A stretch of DNA of 64,000 nt from Streptomyces sp. Je 1-332. Lineage in GTDB: Bacteria > Actinomycetota > Actinomycetes > Streptomycetales > Streptomycetaceae. Below, in pieces: positions 51,392 to 59,887 of the stretch. The stretch spans positions 124,001-188,000 of the forward strand of contig NZ_CP160402.1 in assembly GCF_040730185.1 (NCBI RefSeq). Reading direction: 5' to 3'. The notes under the pieces were generated by a model. It saw only the letters and a list, made by a program, of their open reading frames with translations. It was not told the DNA's origin and searched no databases. The position numbers and the translations under genes were made by a program. Positions within the stretch are counted from its first letter, which is position 1; each line of letters starts with the position of its first letter.

Positions 51392-52171
51392 TCAGCCGGC
51401 CGCGGTGATCTGTGACGCCTCGCGTGCTTCGGTGAGGGCCCGCTGCCGGAGGTTGCCGCCGAACAACTGAATCGTGGTGGCGGCCAAGATGTCATCCCTG
51501 CCGATGGTCCGCCCGTCCCCGCTGCGAGTGGACAGGGCGGCCCGATGGGAATCCGGGGCCGGGGCCGGCTCCGGCTCGGTCGACATCACCAGGGAGACCG
51601 AACCGAATCGTTTGACCCCGCCCTCGCGGACGACCATGGCCGCGTCCCGGGCGAGGTCCGTCAGGAACACACTCGCGATCCCGTCCAGGTCACGGACCAT
51701 CGCTGGGACGGCCGTCACCCCCTGGCTCCGCAGCATCTGCTTGACCCCAGCCTCGAACCTGTGAGCACCGACCACCGCAACTGCTTTGCGCGACCTGCTG
51801 CGCTGACGAGAAGGCACGATGACACCCTCGGCGTCGTACAGGACACCGGTCAGGCCCTTGAAGGTGGGACTGTGGTCGTACCACTTGGCCCCCACCTCGA
51901 GTTCGATGTTCCGGTCGATCGCCGAAAGAAGGTCCCCGGGTATCAGCTTTTTCCGGGCCTCCTCCGCTGCCGCTCTCCTCGCGCCGTCGATGATCTCCGT
52001 CAGCACTGTCCGCGTCACCGACGCGGCGGCCCACGCGGCCGACCGAGAGACATTCATCGAAGTCACCTCCCTGAACACCGCTTTGACGAGAGAAGGCTTG
52101 AACGGCGAGACATCTATGACCGAGGCGGTGGCGTGACCGTTTCGGCCAGGGCGTGCGTGTTGTGTGGCCAT
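51392..52171 (-). CDS. Histone-fold doublet, H2A-like plus H2B-like
   Basis: A 259-residue basic/neutral protein that I read as two fused histone folds. First (about residues 24-92): LTEIIDGARRAAAEE then RKKLIPGDLLSAIDRNIEL, lining up with eukaryotic H2A helix 2 (LTAEILELAGNAARDN) and [20 protein letters not shown]; a GVLYDAEGVIVPSRQ stretch sits where H2A has its docking tail, then basic RQRSRSRK (122-129). Second (138-256): FEAGVKQMLRSQG, DLDGIASVFLTDLARDAAMV, then RTIGRDDILAATTIQLFGGN and LRQRALTEAREASQ, lining up with H2B [20 protein letters not shown] and its C-terminal helix. A 30-residue Pro-rich insert (189-219) splits the second fold before helix 3. ATG 52171 has GGGAG upstream. DNA binding is inferred from fold only. 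Confidence 0.7.
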   Translation of the reverse strand: MATQHARPGRNGHATASVIDVSPFKPSLVKAVFREVTSMNVSRSAAWAAASVTRTVLTEIIDGARRAAAEEARKKLIPGDLLSAIDRNIELEVGAKWYDHSPTFKGLTGVLYDAEGVIVPSRQRSRSRKAVAVVGAHRFEAGVKQMLRSQGVTAVPAMVRDLDGIASVFLTDLARDAAMVVREGGVKRFGSVSLVMSTEPEPAPAPDSHRAALSTRSGDGRTIGRDDILAATTIQLFGGNLRQRALTEAREASQITAAG

Positions 52172-52418
52172 CGGAAGAAGCGCTCCCTGCTGTTGGAGTT
52201 ACTCAGAGGACCACACTCCACCACGCAGCCCGGTCGGAGGGCCTAGTCCTGGGCACTTAGCCAAGCCCCCCTGCTCACCCATCGCGACGGCGCCCGGATA
52301 GTGGCCGGCACATTCGCTCCCAGAGCCAACACCGTCATCGGCTCGGACGTGTCCGTACAGGTGCTTTGCCGGGCCGGCCTGCCTCCCGCCCAAGCGGGCT
52401 GGGTCACCGTCGCCCTCT

Positions 52419-52553
52419 TCACTTACCGCGACCTCGCATCAGATGGATCGCAAAGAAGACGGCGCCGACGACCACAAGGGCGCCGAAGGCGATCCCGAGC
52501 CAGGGTGGGCCGTCGGGCCCCCCGCCCGGGGCTGCCAGCTCTGTCGCACGCAT
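52419..52553 (-). CDS. Small single-pass membrane protein
   Basis: A 44-residue protein. ATG 52553 has GGAGGAGG six bases upstream, which is better than any longer start. A single hydrophobic segment LGIAFGALVVVGAVFFAIHL is followed by basic MRGRGK. Function unknown; it lies between the CDF and histone-like genes on the same strand. Confidence 0.65.
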   Translation of the reverse strand: MRATELAAPGGGPDGPPWLGIAFGALVVVGAVFFAIHLMRGRGK

Positions 52554-52668
52554 CTGGTCCTCCTCCGTTCCGTTGCCAAGTCTTCTCGACCTGGTATCCC
52601 CCCGGGGGGAAGGGCCCGCGCCCACGGTGCGCGGCCGCCCTCGAGCGGGCCGGTCATAACAGAGTCTG

Positions 52669-53739
52669 CTACTGAGCTGCGAGGTCCGGGGCTACCTCCG
52701 CTCCCGGCACAGGTGGCGCCTCGGTGACGTCGAGGAAGACCTGGTCGGCCTGCGGCCAGCGTTCGGCCACGCCGGATTTGATGCGCTCCATGACGAGTTC
52801 CACGACCTCGCTGTCCCGGCCGGGGGCGAGGTCGATGCGGGCGGCGACGAGCGTCGAGTCCATGCCGAGCCGCATCGTGAGCAGGCTCGCGACACGGTCG
52901 ATCTCGGGCTGCTCGGCGAGGAAGTGGGCTATCTCCTCGCGCAGTTCGGGGTCGACGGCCTCGCCGATGAGCTGGTCCCTGGCCTCCTTGCCCAGGCGGT
53001 AGGCCACCGCGATGAGCAGTAGACCGATCGCTATGGAGGCAGCTGCCTCGTAGACGACCTCGCCGGTCGCCATGTGCAGGCCCATGCCGATCATCGCGAG
53101 GGTCACGCCGAGCACGGCGGTTCCGTCCTCGGCGATCACGGTGCGCAAGGCCGGGTCGGAGCCGATGCCGCCCTCCTGTCGCCGCACCTGCCACAGCGCG
53201 CGGACGAGGGAACCCCCCTCGGCGAGGAACGCGACTCCGAGTACGACGAGACCGATGATGTAGCCGGTCGTGGTTTCGGAGCTCTCGGAGCGCAGCGCCT
53301 CGACGCCCTGGAAGACGGAGAAGCAGCCACCGGTGACGAAGATGCCGACGGCGGCGAGCAGCGACCAGAAGAAGCGCTCCTTGCCGTAGCCGAAGGGGTG
53401 CTGGCGGTCGGCCGGTTTACGGCTGCGGCGCAGCGCGGCCAGCAGGAAGACCTCGTTCATGCTGTCGGCGACCGAGTGAGCCGCCTCGGAGAGAAGCGCG
53501 GGTGAGGCCGCGAACAGTCCGCCCGCCACCTTGGCCACGGCGATGACCAGGTTTGCGGCGAGAGCCACCCACACGGTGGTCTTCGTCTCCTGGTCCTTCG
53601 ACGACTTGTTCCTCGCGGCCTGCTCGCTCGGCTTACTCGCGGCCTGCTCGCTGGGCTTTCCCACGGCCTGCTCGCTGGGCGCTCGCTCGGCCGACGCCGG
53701 TCTGCTCGGCGTTTGCTCGGTCGACGGCTTGGCGGTCAT
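52669..53739 (-). CDS. CDF-family divalent metal transporter
   Basis: A 356-residue cation diffusion facilitator. About residues 1-52 are a low-complexity cytoplasmic tail with repeated KPSEQAA units. Six membrane helices follow: LLSEAAHSVADSMNEVFLL carries the metal-site HSxxD, and the HPFGYGKERFFWSL block and IAEDGTAVLGVTLAMIGMG hold the second site. A C-terminal cytoplasmic domain with RIDLAPGRDSEVVELVMERI closes it. Zn/Fe-type efflux is the family role; the Ser/Glu/Pro repeat tail is unusual. Confidence 0.9.
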   Translation of the reverse strand: MTAKPSTEQTPSRPASAERAPSEQAVGKPSEQAASKPSEQAARNKSSKDQETKTTVWVALAANLVIAVAKVAGGLFAASPALLSEAAHSVADSMNEVFLLAALRRSRKPADRQHPFGYGKERFFWSLLAAVGIFVTGGCFSVFQGVEALRSESSETTTGYIIGLVVLGVAFLAEGGSLVRALWQVRRQEGGIGSDPALRTVIAEDGTAVLGVTLAMIGMGLHMATGEVVYEAAASIAIGLLLIAVAYRLGKEARDQLIGEAVDPELREEIAHFLAEQPEIDRVASLLTMRLGMDSTLVAARIDLAPGRDSEVVELVMERIKSGVAERWPQADQVFLDVTEAPPVPGAEVAPDLAAQ

Positions 53740-54092
53740 CAGGCCTCGCAGTTCTGGTAGGTCTCAGGGGTGCTGCAGTGGACAACACGCCGTCGTGTAC
53801 CCCGGCGATGTGGCTCCAGACGTGCAGGTGCCGTCGCTCCGTACGCGGGCCGGACGCGCGCATGGATCCGGTTCGAACGCTGGCGTCCGGCCGCGCCACG
53901 CGGCGAGCGAGCCCCCTCCCTGCCTGTGCTCGGACGCCACCGGACGACCCACGTCGGCGCGTGATCCACGTCACCGTGAGAGCCCCGCCCAAGTGTCATG
54001 TCCCTGATCTGCTCGGATAGGGTCCGCGTGCACCGTGAGCGACTGCCACGGGGCGCATCGTTCCCTTTTCTTACGTACGGGGTACATACGGC
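53740..54092. other. Intergenic, nothing recognised
   Basis: About 350 bp between divergent genes. All frames here are compositional shadows without ribosome sites or domains. Confidence 0.35.
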
Positions 54093-54518
54093 ATGGATTT
54101 CGTTTTCCACCTGCTCTTCCCACTGATCATCGTGCTGATGTTCTGGGCCGCCTACGCGATCGTCAGCCGGACTCGGCAACGGCGCGCGGCCTGGGAGAGC
54201 GGGCTGACCGCGTCGGCGCGGGTGGTGCGTGCCTGGGTCACTGTCCAGATGGTCAACAACGTGGCGCGGCGCATCCAGTGGCACGAGTACGACTTCACGA
54301 CGGCGAATGGCCTGGCCGTCCGGTTCAAGGAATCAGGTGGCCCGACGAGCCGTGAGCCGGGCGACGAGACGCTCGTGTACTACGTGGGCGACGAGCCGGA
54401 CAAGGCCACTGCCTCCGAGCCCCGGCCAGGCAAGGACATGTTCGGGCTGGTTTTCGGTCTCGGCGTCATCGGGGTGGGCGTCGTCATCCTTACCAAGGTG
54501 ATGATCCAGTACTGGTGA
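54093..54518 (+). CDS. DUF3592-like membrane protein
   Basis: A 141-residue protein with a membrane helix at each end (FHLLFPLIIVLMFWAAYAIV and GLVFGLGVIGVGVVILTKVM) and a beta-rich loop between (RIQWHEYDFTTANGLAVRFK, VYYVGDEPDKATASE), the layout of DUF3592 proteins. Function unknown. It converges on the alpha-mannosidase gene. Confidence 0.7.
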   Translation: MDFVFHLLFPLIIVLMFWAAYAIVSRTRQRRAAWESGLTASARVVRAWVTVQMVNNVARRIQWHEYDFTTANGLAVRFKESGGPTSREPGDETLVYYVGDEPDKATASEPRPGKDMFGLVFGLGVIGVGVVILTKVMIQYW

Positions 54519-54549
54519 TCGCGCAGCCTCTGGAAACGAAACCGCTCTC

Positions 54550-57500
54550 TCAGGCGCGCGGGGTGAGTCGAACGGTCACGATCTGGAACGGCCGCAGCGC
54601 GAGAGTCAACCCTTCGTTGCTGCGGGTGAGTTCCGGTACGTCCGGCAGGGGCCGTTCGAGCAGATCGGTCAACGTAGCGTCAGCCAGCGCGAATCCAGCC
54701 CGCAGGGTCGTCGTGGCGCGCCCGCCGAGTGACTCGTAGAGTCGCACGATCACGTCTCCGGAGGAGTCGTCCGCGAGTTTGACCGCCTCGATCACGACAC
54801 CGCTGTGGTCGACCTCGACGAGCGGTTCGACGGCAGCCGTGCCGGCGACGCCGCGTTCGGCGAGGTTGAAGCCGTAGCCCTCACGGATGGCGTCGCCTGT
54901 GTCGGCGCCGAGCACCAGGCCGTAACGCAACCGGTGTTCGCCCTGGTCCGCTTCGGGGTCGGGGAAGAGTGGGGCGCGCAGGAGCGAGAGCCTGGCGGTG
55001 GTCGTCGTGCCGCCGTCGGGGCGGACGTCGCGGGTGACGTCGTGGCCGTAGGTGGAGTCGTTGACCAGGGCCGCTCCCCAGCCTGGCTCGGCGAGGTGCA
55101 GGTAGCGGTGGGCGCAGATCTCGAAGCGGGCCGCGTCCCAGCTGGTGTTGGAGTGGGTGGGCCGCCGGACGTGGCCGAAGGGGATCTCGCTGGTGGAGTG
55201 GTCGGCGCGAATGTCGAGGGGGAACGCGGCCTTGAGGATCTTCTCTCGCTCCCGCCAGTCGACGGTGGTGTCGATGTCGAGGCGGCGGGAGCCCTCGCGC
55301 AGCGTCAGGAGTTGGCGGATGCGGGACTGGTTGACGGTCCGTACGACCTCGATGGCGTCGCCGTGGGCGGTGACCTTGTCCGCCTGCGTGAGGTCCTGCA
55401 CGGTGTTGCGGTAGAACGCGTCGACGTCCCAGGCGTCCCACTGGTTGGGGAAGTCCTGGTGGAGTTGGAGCAGGTTGCCCACTGTCCCCGGGGCGAGCGC
55501 CTCGCGTCGGGCGGAGCAGTCGTAGGCGGAGGTGATCAGTCCACGGGCGTCGACCGTGATGCGGATCAGTCCGTTGTCCAGGATGAGGCTGCCGCCGTGA
55601 CTTGCTCGTACGGGTACCGTCCGCGGCGATGTGGGGCGGGGTGTGCCGCCGAGGGCGGGCACTCCGTCGCGGTCATGCGGAGCCGCGTTGAAGACGACCT
55701 CGCTGCCGTCAGGATCCGGTGGTCCGGCCAGGGACCGCTGGGCCGTGTCGATGATGGTGTTCAGTTCGCGGACGGCTTCCCGGTGGGCCTGCTCGGTTTC
55801 CCGGTGTACCCAGGCGATAGAGGAGCCGGGCAGGATGTCGTGGAACTGCTGCAGCAGGACCGTCTTCCAGATCCGGTCGAGCGCGGCGTACGGGTACGGC
55901 TCGCCCGTCCGCATGGCCGCCGTGGCCGACCACAACTCCGCCTCGCGCAGCAGGTGTTCACAGCGGCGGTTGCCCTGCTTGGTGGCGAGTTGACTGGTGA
56001 GAGTGCCTCGGTGGAGTTCCAGGTAGAGCTCACCGACCCACACCGGTGCGTCGGGGTATTCGTCGTGGGCTTTGGTGAAGAAGTCGGCAGGGCCCTCCAG
56101 TTCGACCTTCGCGGAGCCCTCCAGGTTCGCCAGCCGGTCGGCGCGTGCCAGCATCTCGCGGGTGGGGCCTCCGCCGCCGTCGCCGTAGCCGAAGGGCACC
56201 AGGGAGCGGTTGGTGGCCCCCTTGTCGCGGAAGTTGCGTTCGGTGTGGCCGATGTCGGCCCCGGAGAGGTCGCCGTTGTAGGAGTCGACGGGCGGGAAGT
56301 GGCTGAACACGCGGGAGCCGTCGATGCCCTCCCACCAGAAGGTGTGGTGCGGGAACGCGTTGGTGGTGTTCCAGGAGATCTTCTGCGTGAGGAACCAGTC
56401 GATGCCGGCGAGCTTCATGAGCTGGGGCAACGCGGCGTTGTAGCCGAAGGTGTCCGGCAGCCACATGTCGCGTGTCTCGACGCCGAACTCCTCCAGGTAG
56501 AAACGCTTTCCGTGGACGAACTGGCGCACCAGGGACTCACCGCCGGAGAGATTGGTGTCGGGCTCGACCCAGAGACTGCCGGTCGGCAGGAACTGCCCGG
56601 TCGCCACCTTCTCCAGTACCCGGGCGTACACCTCGGGGCGCTGCTCCTTGAGCCAGGCCAGTTGCTGGGCCTGTGACATGACGAACCGGAAGTCGGGGTG
56701 GTCGTCCATCAGCGCCGTCACGTTCGAGACCGTGCGGGCCGCCTTGCGGACGGTTTCGCGTACCGGCCACAGCCAGGCCGTGTCGATGTGGGCGTGGCCG
56801 ACGGCCGAGATCTGATGGGCGCCCGCGTGTGCGGGTGCGGAAAGCGCCGGGGCGAGGAGCGTCCTGGCCTGCCCGGCGGAGGCGGCGATGTCCTGGAGGT
56901 CGATCGCGTCGAGAGCCCTGCTGACCGCGTGCCGGATCTGGCTGCGGCGGGTGGAGTCCTCGGGCAGTTGGTGCATCAGCCCGGACAGTACATCGAGGTC
57001 CTGGACCAGCTCCCAGACCGTCTCGTCGAAGACGGCAAGGTCCATCCGCGTCAGCCGGTAGAGCGGTTCTCCGGCCGGTTCGGCGGGCTCCTCGCCGCGC
57101 AGCCAGGGGGCGATGTCGCCTGCCTCGGTGGGAACATAGGGGTCGCCCGCGGCGTCGAAGTCGAAGATCAGCGGGTTGGCGGCGGCCTCTATGTGAAACT
57201 CGAAGTCCTCGCCGCCCTGGGCCTGTTCGGCGATCAGGAGCCAGGTGTTACGTGGGTTGAGCGCCTTCACCGGAGTCCCGTCCGGCCGGTGGACAAGCCC
57301 CTCGGCGGAGAATCCGGGCTGGGTGGCGGCGAAGCCGAGGTCGAGCACGGCTTCGACCCGCTCCCCCGCCCAGTCGTCGGGGACGGTGCCGCGGATCTTG
57401 AACCAACTCGTGGACCAGGCCGGCCCCCAGGGGGTGCCGGTGGCGACCGGCTCGTAGGGCCCCGCGATGCCTTCCTTCACCGGTATGGGTTCACCGAAGG

Positions 57501-57612
57501 TGTGATGGGCGCTCACTTCGAGAGGGAGGGAGCGTGCGTGGACTGCCGGCCTGAGGCGTTGGTCGAGGACCCGGGCGAGCCGGCGTTCGGTCAGCGTGCG
57601 GTCGTCGTGCAT
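54550..57612 (-). CDS. GH38 alpha-mannosidase
   Basis: Cytoplasmic glycoside hydrolase of 1020 residues, typical for bacterial GH38. N-terminal jelly-roll-like domain to about residue 260; GH38 core with GHAHIDTAWLWPVRET (zinc ligands His 273/Asp 277-type), and WLPDTFGYNAALPQLM where Asp 387 is the nucleophile; HDILPGSSIAWVH then the C-terminal beta domains. No signal peptide, so it acts on imported manno-oligosaccharides. It is transcribed with, or just downstream of, the LacI, ROK kinase and isomerase genes. Confidence 0.93.
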   Translation of the reverse strand: MHDDRTLTERRLARVLDQRLRPAVHARSLPLEVSAHHTFGEPIPVKEGIAGPYEPVATGTPWGPAWSTSWFKIRGTVPDDWAGERVEAVLDLGFAATQPGFSAEGLVHRPDGTPVKALNPRNTWLLIAEQAQGGEDFEFHIEAAANPLIFDFDAAGDPYVPTEAGDIAPWLRGEEPAEPAGEPLYRLTRMDLAVFDETVWELVQDLDVLSGLMHQLPEDSTRRSQIRHAVSRALDAIDLQDIAASAGQARTLLAPALSAPAHAGAHQISAVGHAHIDTAWLWPVRETVRKAARTVSNVTALMDDHPDFRFVMSQAQQLAWLKEQRPEVYARVLEKVATGQFLPTGSLWVEPDTNLSGGESLVRQFVHGKRFYLEEFGVETRDMWLPDTFGYNAALPQLMKLAGIDWFLTQKISWNTTNAFPHHTFWWEGIDGSRVFSHFPPVDSYNGDLSGADIGHTERNFRDKGATNRSLVPFGYGDGGGGPTREMLARADRLANLEGSAKVELEGPADFFTKAHDEYPDAPVWVGELYLELHRGTLTSQLATKQGNRRCEHLLREAELWSATAAMRTGEPYPYAALDRIWKTVLLQQFHDILPGSSIAWVHRETEQAHREAVRELNTIIDTAQRSLAGPPDPDGSEVVFNAAPHDRDGVPALGGTPRPTSPRTVPVRASHGGSLILDNGLIRITVDARGLITSAYDCSARREALAPGTVGNLLQLHQDFPNQWDAWDVDAFYRNTVQDLTQADKVTAHGDAIEVVRTVNQSRIRQLLTLREGSRRLDIDTTVDWREREKILKAAFPLDIRADHSTSEIPFGHVRRPTHSNTSWDAARFEICAHRYLHLAEPGWGAALVNDSTYGHDVTRDVRPDGGTTTTARLSLLRAPLFPDPEADQGEHRLRYGLVLGADTGDAIREGYGFNLAERGVAGTAAVEPLVEVDHSGVVIEAVKLADDSSGDVIVRLYESLGGRATTTLRAGFALADATLTDLLERPLPDVPELTRSNEGLTLALRPFQIVTVRLTPRA

Positions 57613-57713
57613 AAGACTCCGTCCAAAGTTCCGCGCAGGGCGGCAGACTGGCCCGCCGAGCCCGTCGTGGGACAGCAGAGACCCGAAGAGAAGAGGGGCG
57701 GGCTGCGGGAGGC

Positions 57714-58736
57714 CTAGATGTGGTGGGTCCCGTACCGGATGACTTCGATGGGGACCATGGAACGTCGCACGGGCAGCGCGGCGCCGGGGCCGGCGTTGAT
57801 GCGGTCGATGAGCATCTGACCGGCCCTGCGCCCGATCTCGTCGGCGTCGTAGGACGCGATCGTCAGCGGAAGCCCGAGGACGTCCGCAAGGTCGAAATCG
57901 TCGAATCCGGCAAGCGACACCGGAACGTCTAGGGTGCGGACAGCTCGGACGGCACCCTGGGTGAGACGGTTGTTGGTACAGAAGAGGGCAGTAGGTGCGT
58001 CGGGCTGCTGCAGCAGGGCGACGGCGGCACGCTCGGCCGCGGCCACGTCGGAAGGTCCGCGGCGGATGGTGCGCTCGTCGGGCTCCAGGCCGGCTTCCTC
58101 GTGCGCGGCCCAGTAGCCGCGGAACCGTTCGGCGCCGGTGTAGAGCGCCGGCGGGTTGCCGAGGAACCCGATGTGCCGGTGACCGTCCTCGATGAGCCGG
58201 GCGGTCGCCGCCTCGGCTCCGCCGAAGTCGTCCACCAGTACGCAGTCGGCTTCCATGCCCGCCGGCGGCCGGGCGGCGAGGACGAGGGGCATGCCGCGCA
58301 GGGCGGCCGGGGTCAGGTGCCGGTGGCTGCCGCTGGCGGGCACCACGATCATCCCGTCGACCTGGCTGGCGGCGAGATCCTCCACCAATCCCCGCTCCCG
58401 GTCGACCTGTTCGGCGGTGTTGCCGAGCAGGACCCGCAGGCCGTGCGCGTAGGCGACCTCCTGGACGCCGAGCGCCAGCCGTGAGTAGAAGGGGTTGGCC
58501 AGGTTGGTGACGACGAGACCGATCATCCCGCTGCCGCCGACCCGCAGACGGCGGGCGGTTTCGTTGCGCCGGTAGCCGAGCGCGTCGACGGCGCTCAGCA
58601 CACGCTGCCTGGTGGCCTCGGTGACCTGGGGGTCGTCCTTGAGGACCCGCGAGACGGTCATCGCGCTGACCTTGGCACGAGCGGCGACATCACGCATCGT
58701 CGGCGCGGCGGCGTCGCTCGGTCGGTGCTGCGCCAC
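57714..58736 (-). CDS. LacI-family regulator of mannoside genes
   Basis: A 340-residue LacI repressor: HTH TMRDVAARAKVSAMTVSRVL and the hinge AVDALGYRRNETARRLRVGG; effector domain from MIGLVVTNLANPFYSRLALG to SLAGFDDFDLADVLGLPLTI. Situated between the mannosidase and ROK/isomerase genes. The duplicated 15-bp motif at 61635 and 61748, in the divergent control region of this island, is its most likely operator. Confidence 0.92.
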   Translation of the reverse strand: MAQHRPSDAAAPTMRDVAARAKVSAMTVSRVLKDDPQVTEATRQRVLSAVDALGYRRNETARRLRVGGSGMIGLVVTNLANPFYSRLALGVQEVAYAHGLRVLLGNTAEQVDRERGLVEDLAASQVDGMIVVPASGSHRHLTPAALRGMPLVLAARPPAGMEADCVLVDDFGGAEAATARLIEDGHRHIGFLGNPPALYTGAERFRGYWAAHEEAGLEPDERTIRRGPSDVAAAERAAVALLQQPDAPTALFCTNNRLTQGAVRAVRTLDVPVSLAGFDDFDLADVLGLPLTIASYDADEIGRRAGQMLIDRINAGPGAALPVRRSMVPIEVIRYGTHHI

Positions 58737-58882
58737 GGCCGGTCCTTCCTTCGTACCTTCACGGGGTCATTGCCATCGGCGGGCTGCCGGAGCTGCGGGC
58801 GCCGTCATTCTAGAGAAGTTCTCCGCCTCCAACGCCGTGCGCACCGGCCGGTGCGGGCCTGTGGCGAGGCTCAGTTGCCTCC

Positions 58883-59887
58883 TCACGGCGGAGCCGCGCG
58901 GCAGGAGTCAGGCGGTACGGGGCGGGACGCGAGGACTCCGGTGTCCCGCTCCTCCCCCTGGGTCCGACAGTCCAAGGCCCAGTGAGCGGCGCCGATCAAA
59001 GGAGCGTCGTGTGGCCTGCGGGCGCTGCGAAGTTCCATGGCGGCGACGGCGGCAGCCGCTTCGTGCCCGGCGGCCTCGGCTCCGGTGGTGAGGCCCTCCC
59101 GCAGCGCCGGGCCGATGAGGTCCCAGGACGCGGCCATGGAGCCGCCGACCACCATCACGTCCGCCCGGAAGGCGCCGCACCACGGTGCCAGGGCACGCCC
59201 CAGCGTGCTGAAACACCCGAGGATCGTCGCCGCGGCCCGGGGGTCCCCCGTGCGGGCCAGTGCGGCGATGTCGCTGACGTCCGGGCCCTCGGCTGCTCGT
59301 GCAAGGCCTGCGGCCTTGGCATACCGCGCGCGGATCGCCCGGCGCGAGACCACGTCCTCCAACGGCAGCCCGTCGACGCTGATGCGATGGGCCCGGCCGT
59401 CGGGCGGCACAGCGGGGCCTTCCGTGACGGGCTGTCCGTCGAGCAGGAAGGACGATCCGACGCCGGTGCCGAGCGTGATGCACACGGACCGGTTTCGCCT
59501 TGCTGCCGCTCCCCTGTGGTGCTCGCCGATGGCGAAGGCGTCGGCGTCGTTGAGGAAGCGGATGGCGCGCGGATTGGGCAGCCGCTCGCGCAGCTCCGCC
59601 CCGACGTCGACGCCGTGCAGCGACTCGAACTTGCCGATGCCGCGGAATCGTCCGATTCCGGCGGCGTAGTCGAAGGGCCCCGGTACGGCGACGCCCCATC
59701 GCGCGTCGGCGGGCGCTTCCGTGTGCCGGGCAGCTGCGGCGAAGGAGTCGAGTATCTCCGTCGCACCCGCGTCGGCGGACACCGGCCTGCGCACGAGGGA
59801 GTCGGTGACCGGGACACCGTTGCTCATGTCCACCACGGCGGCGGTGACATGCGTGCCGCCGATCTCCAGCACGGGCACCCGGGTCAT
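58883..59887 (-). CDS. ROK-family sugar kinase
   Basis: A 334-residue ROK kinase. N-terminal phosphate loop VLEIGGTHVTAAVVDMSNG, catalytic Asp in IRFLNDADAFAIGEHHRG, TLGTGVGSSFLLDG. It lacks the CxCGxxGCxE zinc motif of most ROK proteins. The start overlaps the isomerase stop (ATGA), coupling the two. Phosphorylation of mannose or a mannose derivative released by the GH38 enzyme fits the neighbourhood. A frayed Pro/Arg-rich C-terminus is of no clear function. Confidence 0.87.
   Translation of the reverse strand: MTRVPVLEIGGTHVTAAVVDMSNGVPVTDSLVRRPVSADAGATEILDSFAAAARHTEAPADARWGVAVPGPFDYAAGIGRFRGIGKFESLHGVDVGAELRERLPNPRAIRFLNDADAFAIGEHHRGAAARRNRSVCITLGTGVGSSFLLDGQPVTEGPAVPPDGRAHRISVDGLPLEDVVSRRAIRARYAKAAGLARAAEGPDVSDIAALARTGDPRAAATILGCFSTLGRALAPWCGAFRADVMVVGGSMAASWDLIGPALREGLTTGAEAAGHEAAAAVAAMELRSARRPHDAPLIGAAHWALDCRTQGEERDTGVLASRPVPPDSCRAAPP

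Noticed and set aside
54805..56676. Plus-strand frame of 623 codons
   Set aside because: Antisense to the GH38 mannosidase; Gly/Val-rich with no start signals.
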